56,327 nt of DNA from Nitrososphaerota archaeon (GTDB lineage Archaea; Thermoproteota; Nitrososphaeria; Nitrososphaerales; CADDZS01). Each line of letters opens with the position of its first letter. The first letter of the stretch is position 1. Positions 1 to 8,527 of this stretch are shown piece after piece. The stretch is from NCBI GenBank assembly GCA_027314685.1, contig DAHVAI010000151.1, positions 1 through 56,327 on the forward strand, written 5' to 3'. Both the position numbers and the translations under genes were made by a program. Under the pieces are notes generated by a model, which searched no databases, was not told the DNA's origin, and saw only the letters and a list, made by a program, of their open reading frames with translations.

Positions 1-10
1 GAATTTAAGC

Positions 11-88
11 CTATTGCAAGATAAGTCCTACGATAGTAACCACTACGAGCATGATCGCTACTAACATCACGATTCTACAATCAAACAT
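11..88 (-). CDS. possible 25-residue single-span membrane peptide
   Basis: A short ATG-started frame lies just beyond the end of the site-2 protease gene on the same strand. Its 25 residues are almost wholly hydrophobic (VMLVAIMLVVVTIVGLIL), enough for one membrane span. No clear ribosome binding site precedes it and no family is recognised. It could be a small membrane protein co-transcribed with the protease gene, or a chance frame. The rest of bases 1-130 shows nothing else. Confidence 0.2.
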   Translation of the reverse strand: MFDCRIVMLVAIMLVVVTIVGLILQ

Positions 89-130
89 GGAATGGAGTTG
101 TTAACGATCGTTTGAATAGACATCATCAAG

Positions 131-1543
131 TCACGAAGCGATGACTGTGTACTTTACACCTTTATCTTGCGATGTCTTCTTTTCTGCACCATCCATTGAT
201 TTGGGCAGCAGAATAATCGAAAATCTTCCTCGTTTCAAGGCTTCAAACGTATATCGCATCACGTCTCCTTCATCGGATTGCTGGGATACACTTTCTGAAA
301 TCAACGTGCATTCGCTCGGATTGAAAGACGGGGTCCATTTCCCGGAAGGACTCTCGATTTCAAACAGCATCCCCTTTTCAACCGGAACGTTGCGAGCAAT
401 AGGCACAGTTCCAAGACCGTGAATTCCTAGTGCACTTTCCTGAACTTCGATAGTCTTCACCACGTCTGAACGAGTTATTATTCCCGCTAGTTGCAGTGCG
501 TCTGTCAACACAAAGATTCTACCAATGCGATTTCTCTGCATCAAATTTACAACGAGTTGCGCGGGGTCTTTTTCCCTCACCGTGATAAGTTTCTCTTTTT
601 GAATCATCACATCCTTTACAAGCGTTGAATCCCACAGTTCTCTCTTGACGCGTCTTAGATCATCCATCGTGATGCATCCAACTAGTTCGCCAGCACTATC
701 AATCACAGGAAAACCGTTGTGTTTGCGCGACATGAACTCGGATGATAGCTCGCCCAACGAGATTTCTGGCTTTATAGAATCCACATTTCTAGTCATCATG
801 TCTTTTGCCTTGACCGTGGAGAGATCTTGTTGGATCTTCATTTGGTTCATTTCGCTGGAGGCAGAACTCGATATGAACCACCCGATGATTATGAGCCACA
901 ACCCAGTGAATACATCTATCGCAATTAGATAGAAGACTCCGGCAAACATGATGAGGTAAGCAAACACCTTACCTACACTAGACGCAGTCTTTGTAGCCTG
1001 CATCATGTTTTTGTTTCTCCGCCATAACAATGATCTGAGAACTCTTCCCCCATCCATGGGATATGCCGGAATGAGATTGAATCCGGCTACAAGCGCGTTT
1101 ACTAGGTACGAGTATTGTAATGGGCCTTGGATAAGAATTGATGCGTGCAAATCGCCTGAAATCATCCAAGCAAAAAAGCAAACAACAGCTATGGCAATGG
1201 ACGTTAATGGACCTGCGGCGCTCATCTTGAGCTCCAAGTTTGCTGTCGGAGGTTCTTCTTCCATTTCAGAGACTCCGCCCAGTAGATAGACGGTTATTCT
1301 TCCGATCTTCAGGCCATTGTTCTTTGCGACTATTGAATGAGCAAGCTCGTGTACAATTATCGAAACAAAAAGCAAAATCGCAGAGAGTATTCCTATCGAA
1401 GCGTAGATGGTCCACGAGAGATTCTTGTAGGTCACTGGCATTAGTCCAAACCCTACGGTATAGGCTATCAACGCGAAAATGACCAGTCCAGAGTAATCTA
1501 AGAAAAGTGGAATACCGTAGACAGTTCCTAGTTTTATCGCCAT
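131..1543 (-). CDS. site-2 protease family (M50) zinc metalloprotease with CBS pair
   Basis: Intramembrane zinc protease of the M50 family. The HELAH metal motif (HExxH) is at about residues 65-69, and the third-ligand region with PMDGGR is at about 162-167, each inside a hydrophobic segment. About six membrane spans fill residues 15-225. Two CBS modules follow (about 243-300 and 305-365), then a C-terminal domain of about 85 residues with no recognised family. CBS domains on S2P proteases are taken to sense adenine nucleotides or related ligands; that role is inferred here. The start at 1543 precedes the first span directly and the 470-residue length suits the CBS-bearing subfamily. The next gene upstream on the same strand is another CBS protein, so the two may share a signal. 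Confidence 0.9.
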   Translation of the reverse strand: MAIKLGTVYGIPLFLDYSGLVIFALIAYTVGFGLMPVTYKNLSWTIYASIGILSAILLFVSIIVHELAHSIVAKNNGLKIGRITVYLLGGVSEMEEEPPTANLELKMSAAGPLTSIAIAVVCFFAWMISGDLHASILIQGPLQYSYLVNALVAGFNLIPAYPMDGGRVLRSLLWRRNKNMMQATKTASSVGKVFAYLIMFAGVFYLIAIDVFTGLWLIIIGWFISSSASSEMNQMKIQQDLSTVKAKDMMTRNVDSIKPEISLGELSSEFMSRKHNGFPVIDSAGELVGCITMDDLRRVKRELWDSTLVKDVMIQKEKLITVREKDPAQLVVNLMQRNRIGRIFVLTDALQLAGIITRSDVVKTIEVQESALGIHGLGTVPIARNVPVEKGMLFEIESPSGKWTPSFNPSECTLISESVSQQSDEGDVMRYTFEALKRGRFSIILLPKSMDGAEKKTSQDKGVKYTVIAS

Positions 1544-1606
1544 CTCAAAGCCCTCCAGTCCGGCACCTAATCGCTCTGCGCTGCCGGAACCTCTTATCCT
1601 TGCTGC

Positions 1607-2131
1607 TTATTCCTCTGTTCGGGGAGTCGGTCTTTCTCCACCAAAATGGCCAGAAATAGCCTTCAGCTTCTCTTTGGTAATGGATGGTAAGGACTCTGAA
1701 ACTGATTCTATGATTAAGTACTGATGCGCTATTACCAATCGCAATACATCCGTTTCGGTCAATATTCCCAAAAGACGATCGCTTTCAACGATAGGAAGTC
1801 TTCTAATGTTGAGTCTCCCCATAAGTGTGATCGCCTCCCAAAGTGTCGTGTTGGGCGAAATCACTGTTAGGGGCTTGCTCATTACTTTACTCACCTCTAC
1901 GCCAAGTGTCGCATACCCGTTGGCCAACTTTCTCACCAAGTCTCTTTCAGTGAAGATACCCACGGGCTTTTCATTTTCTACTACGACCAAGCTTCCAATG
2001 TTGAAACGCTTCATCATTGCCACGCACTCTATCAACGGCTTTCCCACTTCTACAGTCCTGACATCCTTTGTCATTACGCTCTTTACAGGCATGTCTGTGA
2101 AGGACTGGGTCCCATTAGATGCCATTATCAT
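1607..2131 (-). CDS. CBS domain-containing protein
   Basis: A 174-residue protein made of two CBS motifs, starting near VKSVMTKDVRTVE (about residue 15) and VSKVMSKPLTVIS (about residue 80). Each carries the usual GIFTERDLV or GILTETDVL stretch that closes a CBS module. Such stand-alone pairs form a ligand-binding Bateman module, often for adenine nucleotides, with unknown targets. It has no DNA-binding or enzymatic domain. A TATA-like element 30 bases upstream suggests its own near-leaderless transcript. It lies 63 bases upstream of the site-2 protease gene on the same strand. Confidence 0.85.
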   Translation of the reverse strand: MIMASNGTQSFTDMPVKSVMTKDVRTVEVGKPLIECVAMMKRFNIGSLVVVENEKPVGIFTERDLVRKLANGYATLGVEVSKVMSKPLTVISPNTTLWEAITLMGRLNIRRLPIVESDRLLGILTETDVLRLVIAHQYLIIESVSESLPSITKEKLKAISGHFGGERPTPRTEE

Positions 2132-2160
2132 CGCTCTTGCTCGTTCATACTACATCGCGA

Positions 2161-2168
2161 TATTTATG
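2161..2168 (-). promoter_or_regulatory. TATA-like box of the CBS protein gene
   Basis: CATAAATA on the minus strand, 30 bases before the ATG at 2131. This is the spacing expected for an archaeal promoter that gives a transcript with almost no 5' leader. Confidence 0.4.
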
Positions 2169-2287
2169 GAACTACGTGATTCTCATTATTGATAATCACT
2201 CGTAAGGTAAAGCTATGCAGAGTTCCATTCTCAATTTTGGTAATTGTCCTCTAGCTTTAATTTCGCCTCACATCACAACTAATCGTG

Positions 2288-2445
2288 TTGCTGGAAGAAT
2301 CTACGGCTGAGAGTTTCATGCGTAGGAATCTTGTAAAGGCATTCTCTGATTCTAGTGCTTCGACTGCAGTCGGGCTCATGGTCAACACAACATCGGCTGT
2401 GTCCTTGTGAAAGATGTTGAGGGAGCGTGTCGGAAAAGATTGTAA
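2288..2445 (+). pseudogene. remnant of a CBS domain gene, frameshifted
   Basis: One frame reads AESFMRRNLVKAFSDSSAS and AVGLMV from 2306 and hits a stop at 2408. The continuation NIGCVLVKDVEG is found in another frame from 2389. Together these give the start of a CBS module (M+rNlv ... A..lMv..nIGcvlV.D), cut off at 2445. The piece lacks the second half of the module and any partner domain. It is best read as a decayed copy of a CBS gene like the one at 1607-2131. The remainder of 2132-2480 holds only the neighbouring promoter. Confidence 0.5.
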
Positions 2446-2480
2446 AGCTCTCTAGTGTTTCTGTTGTGATAGTGACTTAA

Positions 2481-3902
2481 CTATTCTCCGGCTATCCGTC
2501 TTATCGATTCGATTCCCGAAATTCGCCCGTACGTTAGAGCAGACAACACTGCGGTACCCGGTGTAAAGTGATGATAGTACAATCCCACGGTCTCTCCAGC
2601 AGCATACAATCCTTCTATCGGGGCGCCATCCGCATTGCAGACCCGCCCATGACGATCTGACGCCACGCCACCCCAGGTAAACTGAACAGTACCTTGAACG
2701 GGAAAGCAATAGAACGGTGCTTTATCTAACTCGAGTGCCCAGTTTGATTTCGGAGGGTTGATGCCTCTAGTGCACTTTCCATCCAGTTTCGAAGGATCAA
2801 ACTTTCCCTCCTGAACGGCACTGTTAAACTCAGCGATAGTTCTTTCAAGTTTTTCGTAATCAATCTTGATGATTCCTGCAAGTTCTGCGAGCGTCTTTGC
2901 CTCGTACGGTGGAATGTTGGTCTTGATGTCCTTTTCCAACATCTGAATCGAATGTGCCTTTTCGTCGAAGATCACATAAGCTATGTGACCCGGTTGCTTG
3001 AATATAGCCCTTGAGACATACTCAAACGATCCACTAATCTCATCCATTCCCTCATCGACAAAGCGTTCCCCTTTTGCGTTGATCATGATGCCGTGGACAT
3101 ATGCCCTAATACTTGCCCTGTAGGAGGTTGATCTCGTATCTACTACATCGCCGTGGTAACTGCCGAACTCGCCAGATGGAGCCGCGCCTATTTCGAAGGC
3201 CATGTTCATGCACTCTCCAAGGTGGAATCTTGTAGCTGGCGTATCCATCTTTAGGGCTAGAGCGTCTCTTCCAATGTACTTTGTGAGCATTTCGTAGTTA
3301 CCTTCAAAACCTCCACCTGCTAGTATCACAACTCTTGCCTGCAAAATCTCAGTTTTTCCATCTCTCCGCCTTACGTAAAGGCCCGAGACTCTGCCGCTAG
3401 AGTCGAGATAGAGCTTGTAAGCAGTTGTATTGAACTCCATTGCGACGCCGAGCTTCTCTGCACTCTCCCGAAGTCTTGATATTATTTCGAGGCCACCACC
3501 AACTGGGCCCATCTTGAAACCACTAACACTCCAATTCCCCGGTCTTCTTTCCAAGACGACGCCTTTGGAGCGCAACCAGCGAATCGTATCGACGGCCTCG
3601 ATGGCAAGTCCACGTACATACTCCTTGTTAGCCATGCCGTGTGAATCTTTTAGGATATCTTCCTCAAAGGTGGGATACAGGTGTTCTTCGTCAATCATAC
3701 GGAAGTTTGAGGTCGTATACCGGGAGTTTCCGCCCCAATCCTTCTCTTCAGATCTCTCCAGCACGACGATGCTACAGCTTCTTTCTAGTTCTCTAGCAGC
3801 TTCCGCCGAGCTCAATGCAGCCGCCATCCCCGCGGCGCCAGATCCTACAACGATCACATCATAGCTTCGAGTCGCCAATCGATTTCGGACTCCGCTGTTC
3901 AC
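2481..3902 (-). CDS. FAD-dependent tricarballylate dehydrogenase-like flavoprotein
   Basis: A 473-residue flavoprotein of the fumarate reductase/succinate dehydrogenase flavoprotein superfamily. The N-terminal Rossmann dinucleotide-binding motif GSGAAG is at residues 20-25. The GGNSRYT segment near residue 58 is typical of the TcuA (tricarballylate dehydrogenase) branch. A second FAD motif, GLYAAGETVG, lies near the C-terminus and is followed by GTAVLSALTYGRISG. Known relatives oxidise tricarballylate to cis-aconitate; the substrate here is inferred only from family resemblance. No TcuB or TcuC partner is adjacent. A link to the tricarboxylate chemistry of the prp genes 10 kb away is possible but unproven. 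Confidence 0.75.
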   Translation of the reverse strand: MNSGVRNRLATRSYDVIVVGSGAAGMAAALSSAEAARELERSCSIVVLERSEEKDWGGNSRYTTSNFRMIDEEHLYPTFEEDILKDSHGMANKEYVRGLAIEAVDTIRWLRSKGVVLERRPGNWSVSGFKMGPVGGGLEIISRLRESAEKLGVAMEFNTTAYKLYLDSSGRVSGLYVRRRDGKTEILQARVVILAGGGFEGNYEMLTKYIGRDALALKMDTPATRFHLGECMNMAFEIGAAPSGEFGSYHGDVVDTRSTSYRASIRAYVHGIMINAKGERFVDEGMDEISGSFEYVSRAIFKQPGHIAYVIFDEKAHSIQMLEKDIKTNIPPYEAKTLAELAGIIKIDYEKLERTIAEFNSAVQEGKFDPSKLDGKCTRGINPPKSNWALELDKAPFYCFPVQGTVQFTWGGVASDRHGRVCNADGAPIEGLYAAGETVGLYYHHFTPGTAVLSALTYGRISGIESIRRIAGE

Positions 3903-3957
3903 GACAACTTAAAAGATTTGAGCTCGTTTGTTGTTCTACAGCAATACTTCGAAAAAT

Positions 3958-4455
3958 TCAAGCATTTCCATTTGAAAGTTTATAACCAAATCTTCTGAGC
4001 ATATCACGCCTAATCTTCACATCTTCTTCCTTTTCAATCCCCAATGGCGCACCACCATCAATGACACCGAGTATCCCGCGGCCTTGCTAAGACTCTGAAA
4101 ATATCACCTGCACGGGATTGGCGGTTGCGCAAAAGATATTGCATATTTCTGGCACGCTTTTGAGACTGTTTAGGACATTGATCAAATAGGTGTCCCTAAG
4201 ATAAATTATCAAAGAGTGTCCAGAGCCCACTGCGCTGGCGCTCTTGATGGCAAGTTCCTTTAACTCATTATCGGTTCCCTCGCACCTGATGAGACGAGGA
4301 CCAGAAGACTCGCAAAAAGCTAACCCGAATTTGATTCTTGGGACCGAATTCACAAGAGCTTCAAAGACGTCTTCAACAGTCTTTATGAAATGCGACTGTG
4401 CGATGACGATATTCGTTCCTTCGGGTACGTCTACATCTACTGATTTAATTTCCAT
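3958..4455 (-). pseudogene. adenosine-specific kinase family gene interrupted by an in-frame TAG
   Basis: The reading frame from ATG 4455 matches the adenosine-specific kinase (DUF355) family, with VPEGTNIVIAQSHF, then VPRIKFGLAFCE, then GSGHSLIIYL and NPVQVIFSES. A TAG at 4087-4089 stops it at 122 residues, short of the roughly 160 usual for the family. Reading on in the same frame gives 42 more codons ([12 protein letters not shown], then [20 protein letters not shown]) ending in TGA at 3958. That is the family's conserved C-terminus. Relatives usually have an acidic residue before QGRG, so a single GAG to TAG change would explain the stop. It could be a point nonsense mutation, a sequencing error, or readthrough. 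The two genes upstream in the same run are also damaged, which favours decay. Confidence 0.7.
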
Positions 4456-4459
4456 GCAT

Positions 4460-5140
4460 TCAACTCGTCCTCGGGAGCACGTTGACCGAATGTGAATTAG
4501 TCTCAGACCATAAATTTACTTCGCGCAGTATAGCAATTACTTCTTCATCTTGAACTTGCTCGAAGGACGTGTAAAACTCGCCCACGGCCGAGAAAGATTC
4601 TGGGCTTGCTAAACAGACAACAGAATCTACCTCACTAGAAAGTCTGTTTATCGCATTACGTGGGCTACTCCAACCGCGATCGTGATGCTTGCCGGCTTCT
4701 TCCTTTTTACAGACTCGATAGCTGCAAGAATTTGTATTTCCAGTCGCTATGCCATCGTCCACGATTACAACGTCTCTGTCGCTGGGATTAGGATACGGAC
4801 GCTTACCTCTGAAGCGATCCATTCGGCGCTTTATCTCACTTGCCTGTCTTTGCGCTTCCTCTCTCAGGTAAGCCTTAGGAACATGCTATGACTCTGCAAC
4901 CTGTTTATCAAACATCGCTTCCCCATCTTGAGTCACGGCGCCTATAGCAAATTCCGGCTCTTGGGGATGTCTTATTTTCCTAGTGATCACGAGATCCAGC
5001 GGTGCACTAATGGCTAGAGCTATCTCTTTTGCTACTGGAAGTCCGCCTCTTGGGATTGCCAAAACTATTGGTTTCTTAAGACCCAGTCCACGTATTCTAT
5101 CTCCGAGCATCTTTCCTACTTCAATTCTGTCTTTGAACAT
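4460..5140 (-). pseudogene. phosphoribosyltransferase (COG1926-like) with amber stop and two compensating indels
   Basis: From ATG 5140 the frame reads MFKDRIEVGKMLG, then LAIPRGGLPVA and PEFAIGAVTQDG, the N-terminal half of predicted phosphoribosyltransferases. TAG at 4886-4888 interrupts it, yet the same frame continues at once with HVPKAYLREEAQRQASEIKRR and the PRPP-binding motif VVIVDDGIATG. Just after that motif an extra A near 4732 and a lost base near 4663 shift about 23 codons. In the shifted frame those codons read ILAAIESVKRKKPASITIAVGVA, which is what the family has there. The original frame then resumes with SSEVDSVVCLASPESFSAVG. One nonsense codon plus an insertion/deletion pair means no full-length product. 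The gene starts 7 bases after the hydrolase stop, an arrangement (or fusion) common for this pair. Confidence 0.75.
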
Positions 5141-5147
5141 ATCCCGA

Positions 5148-5767
5148 TCACAGGTACTTCTGAAACCTATCTGAAGCATGTCTTGCCACTTGCTCCAAAG
5201 TTCCAGGCTCTTCAAACAAGTGGGTCGCACCAGGTACAACGATAAGCTCCTTTGTCTTTGTACCGAGCTCCCTCAGTGTGTATCGATTTAACTTAACTAC
5301 CTCTCTGTCTTTACCACCCACAAGTAAGAGGGTGGGAACGTCGACTTTTCTGAGACATCCTATGGCCATGTCTGGTCTCCCACCTAGAGAGACTACGGAT
5401 CTTGCACTCCCTAGTTGCGCAGCAGCTACAAAGACAGCAGCTGCGCCTGTACTAGCTCCAAAATATCCAATAGGAACAGATCCGAAATCCGAAAGCTCGA
5501 GAACCCAAAGTGTTACCTTCTCTAATCTTTCAGCAAGCAGTCCAACATCGAATCTCGTATTGTAGTCTTTATCTTCATCTTCGGTAAGCAAATCAATGAG
5601 CAATGTGCAAACCCATTATCCTGAAGGATCTTTGTGACAAGCCGGTTCCTGGGACTCAGTCTGCTGTTTCCGCTGCCATGGGCAAAAATTACTAAACCGT
5701 GTAGGCTTTGAATTTCAGGCTTCGTCAAGTCACCGCGCAGTATCACCGAATCAACTTTGATATTCAT
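5148..5767 (-). pseudogene. alpha/beta hydrolase (dienelactone hydrolase-like), frameshifted
   Basis: Two overlapping frames together make one alpha/beta hydrolase. The first, from ATG 5767, gives ILRGDLTKPE and LVIFAHGSGNSRLSPRNRLV. The second gives LIDLLTEDED, then RFDVGLLAERL, GYFGASTGAAAV (the nucleophile elbow G-x-S-x-G), VGGKDREVVKLN and VPGATHLFEEPGTL. The break is near 5601, where one base appears to be missing. Joined, the product would be about 205 residues, right for this family, with the nucleophile Ser, Asp and His all present. In many genomes this hydrolase is next to or fused with the phosphoribosyltransferase found just downstream here. It is probably inactive as a single protein. 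Confidence 0.75.
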
Positions 5768-6431
5768 CTGTGAGGCAATAAGCCATCACTCGCAAATGCA
5801 TGATATCTGCATACTTATTTCGAATAGGACGATTATCATTTCTGGGAATGACAATTCTCATTCTTGATGATCGTGTACTCGGTTTTAATACCGGGCGCTA
5901 CCAATATACAAAGGTCGTTCAGCCGAGCAGGGCCCTATCCAGGAACACGAAAGCATCGAGCGAACCTCGATGTTCGGTACCGGTTTCTGGCCATCCGGGC
6001 GTGTAGGTAGAGACGGTCCATCCGAACTTCGACACTCTCGGATGTGGGCAAACCTTGATGGCTGTATCAAGGTAATGTCTACGTAACAGCTGTTGACGGA
6101 ACCCATTGTCCTGGATGCTGAACGACGCTAAATCATTCCAGCAACAATCAGGAATTCAGATGTCTCTCCATCTTGCCTCTATTTCTGCAACAAATGTGCG
6201 TGCGCCGCCTTACCCAACTAGGAGAAACTGAGCAAGTCAAGAGCTCTGCTCTCATTCTTTCCACTAGATTTTAGTTAGACTCACGCAAGAAACTGAATTT
6301 CTCGAGCAAAGAACTTCACGCTGCAAAGATTTCTTCAAGGAAATCTGATTTCTTTATCATAGATATTCAATGTGTTTCAAGATTTTCCTAGAAAGACACA
6401 AAAGACATTAGGTAAGTTTGAAGGAAGACTA
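5768..6431 (+). other. gene-poor stretch with two perfect hairpins
   Basis: No convincing coding frame on either strand. Two perfect 7-base-pair hairpins occur: 5954-5972 (CATCGAG, loop CGAAC, CTCGATG) and 6053-6072 (CCTTGAT, 6-base loop, ATCAAGG). A short palindrome AACAGCTGTT follows near 6084. I do not recognise RNase P, SRP or other known RNAs. The last part upstream of 6432 must contain the aldo/keto reductase promoter. Confidence 0.4.
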
Positions 6432-7382
6432 ATGCAAAGAATAACCCTGGGCCGAAGCGGACTTTCTGTTCCTCGGTTGTGCCTAGGAACTAACAATTTC
6501 GGAGGAGGCCAACTAAGCGTAGAAACTTCGTTGAAGATAATGTCCAGAGCTCTTGACCTCGGTATCGATTTTTTCGACACAGCATCTGTCTACACTCAAG
6601 GGAATTCGGAAAAAGTAATCGGACAGTTTGTTAAAGGGAGGCGAAGCGACGTAATAATTGCAACAAAGGCTGGCATGGAAGGTAACATGCGCCCTAATAC
6701 TCATCCAAATAAGAGCAGTGTGTCTCGGATGAATATTCTATATCGTGTCAAGCAGAGCCTTGAAAGCCTGCAAACTGACTATATCGACCTCTTTTATGTG
6801 CACAAGTTTGATCCGAACATACCACTTGAGGAAACGATGACCACGCTTGATACTCTGGTAAAGCGCGGAACAGTTAGGTACATTGCGTGCTCAAATTATT
6901 CTTCCGAACAGATTGCTGAATCAAGAAATATCGTCGAGAGATTGGGTCTGGAAAATTTCATCGCTGTTCAAAACGAATACAACTTCTTTGAAAGGGAAAT
7001 TGAAAGCAGCGTCATCCCTTACTGCGCAAAGAATGGGATTGGTACTTTAGGGTACAGCCCACTTGCATCCGGAGTTCTTGCAGGTAGATACGAGAAAGAC
7101 AGACCGCCTCCAGTTGGGTCGCGGGCAACGTACAAACCAAAAGGTTGGCTTGATGAGCACACAGACGAAGAAAAATTCCGCAGACTTGAAGTGATAAAGA
7201 ATGTAGCTTCAAAAACTGGACTATCGCTTCCAACGCTATCCATTTCCTGGGCCTTGCGTGAAAATGGAGTGAACACTGTGATAGTAGGTGCATCGCGCCC
7301 CGAGCAACTCGACGACTGTGCAAAAGCAGTTGATGTGAGACTCTCCTCTCAAATCGTAGATGATCTGAAGGAAAGTCTGTAG
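6432..7382 (+). CDS. aldo/keto reductase
   Basis: NADPH-dependent oxidoreductase of the aldo/keto reductase superfamily, a TIM barrel. ITLGRSGLSVPRLCLGTNNFGG opens the barrel, DFFDTASVYTQGNSE carries the catalytic Asp and Tyr, DLFYVHKFDPN is the strand with the His region, and IVGASRPEQLDDC is the C-terminal cofactor-binding segment. The start chosen is ATG 6432 (MQRITLGRSG), preceded by a GGAAG Shine-Dalgarno-like sequence. An upstream ATG at 6372 would add 20 residues that family members lack. The 316-residue length is usual. The substrate cannot be told from sequence. Confidence 0.9.
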   Translation: MQRITLGRSGLSVPRLCLGTNNFGGGQLSVETSLKIMSRALDLGIDFFDTASVYTQGNSEKVIGQFVKGRRSDVIIATKAGMEGNMRPNTHPNKSSVSRMNILYRVKQSLESLQTDYIDLFYVHKFDPNIPLEETMTTLDTLVKRGTVRYIACSNYSSEQIAESRNIVERLGLENFIAVQNEYNFFEREIESSVIPYCAKNGIGTLGYSPLASGVLAGRYEKDRPPPVGSRATYKPKGWLDEHTDEEKFRRLEVIKNVASKTGLSLPTLSISWALRENGVNTVIVGASRPEQLDDCAKAVDVRLSSQIVDDLKESL

Positions 7383-7463
7383 GGCGGGAAAACACTCTTT
7401 ATTGCCAGATTTCAAAGAATTCAGTGTTCATCCTAGATTATGATCTGAAAGGGTGGTTTACAC

Positions 7464-8447
7464 ATGATTACATTATCCAACATCGAAACCGCGTACGAGA
7501 GAATCAAAGATTATGTTTTTAGAACTCCGTGCTTCCCGAGCCTGTTTCTGAACAAGAAAATCGGAGCCGAGATCTACCTGAAACTAGAGTGTTTCCAACC
7601 AACGGGTGTTTTCAAAATAAGGGGAGCTTTCAACATAGAGCTTGAATACCTTGAGAAGGTAAGAGGTAGTGGTATCATAACAGCTTCCTCGGGAAATCAT
7701 GGATTTTCAGTCGCATACGCTGCAAGAGAGCTGGGGGTTGATTGCACCGTCGTTGTGACAAAGGGAGCAAATCCGGATAAGGTAAAAATGATCGAGCTCC
7801 ACGGATCCAAAGTGATTGTCGGAGGACCAACAAGCGACTCAATCATTGGAAAGGCTCGCGAAGTGGCAAAGGAGAAAGATCTGTTCTTCATACATCCATT
7901 CGACGATCCTTCTATAATTGCTGGCCAAGGTACATGTGGCCTGGAGATACTCGAAGACATCGCTGCATTGGACAGCGTGATCGTTCCAGTTGGCGGCGGA
8001 GGGCTTATTTCTGGCGTCTCAACGGCCTTCAAGGCAATATCGCCTAACTGTAAAGTTATTGGTGTTGAGGCAACAGGCGTACCATCACTCTATGAATCGA
8101 TGAAAAAGAAGAGGCTAGTAACCGTCGAGCACCCGCATACCATAGCTGATGGATTGGTCGGCCAGACGATTGGTAAGATGAATTTTGAGATATGCGAGAA
8201 AAATGTGGACGAAGTGGTTCTCGTGACAGATGAACAGATGAGGGATGCGGTAAAGACCTTGTTGTTGGAGGGCCACATCTTAGCAGAACCATCTGGAGTC
8301 GCTCCTGTGGCGGCCCTGCTTTCCAGCGCATACAAGCCAAAGATCGGTGAAAGGGTAGCACTCGTGATTAGCGGTGGTAACATCGCATATCATCTCCTGC
8401 AGGATCTCTTAAACGAGTCTTTCCCTCATAGAAACCAAAAAGCCTAA
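7464..8447 (+). CDS. threonine/serine ammonia-lyase (PLP fold type II), first copy
   Basis: Pyridoxal-phosphate enzyme that deaminates threonine (or serine) to 2-oxobutanoate (or pyruvate). The PLP lysine is in VFKIRGAFN near residue 54, SSGNHGFSVAYAA is the substrate loop, and VGGGGLISGVS is the phosphate-binding glycine loop. At 327 residues it lacks the C-terminal ACT regulatory domain of biosynthetic IlvA, so it resembles catabolic or archaeal short threonine dehydratases. A paralogue lies at 20015. In this window its product could feed the ilv operon (isoleucine) or, through propionyl-CoA, the prp genes. It stands alone with short gaps on both sides. Confidence 0.85.
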   Translation: MITLSNIETAYERIKDYVFRTPCFPSLFLNKKIGAEIYLKLECFQPTGVFKIRGAFNIELEYLEKVRGSGIITASSGNHGFSVAYAARELGVDCTVVVTKGANPDKVKMIELHGSKVIVGGPTSDSIIGKAREVAKEKDLFFIHPFDDPSIIAGQGTCGLEILEDIAALDSVIVPVGGGGLISGVSTAFKAISPNCKVIGVEATGVPSLYESMKKKRLVTVEHPHTIADGLVGQTIGKMNFEICEKNVDEVVLVTDEQMRDAVKTLLLEGHILAEPSGVAPVAALLSSAYKPKIGERVALVISGGNIAYHLLQDLLNESFPHRNQKA

Positions 8448-8527
8448 TCCGTGCCTTGCTACAATTCTGGCGAAAGACCGTAGCGAGTTTGAATGATGTC
8501 TTTTTGAGCGAGGTGGGAAATAGAAAA

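Noticed and set aside
4087..4888. Pyrrolysine or general UAG recoding
   Set aside because: Two in-frame TAG codons are suggestive, but many intact genes here end in TAG and the phosphoribosyltransferase also carries indels, so gene decay explains more.
5885..6106. 73-codon open frame on the minus strand
   Set aside because: Composition is unlike neighbouring genes, it contains a perfect hairpin, and no family motif is visible.
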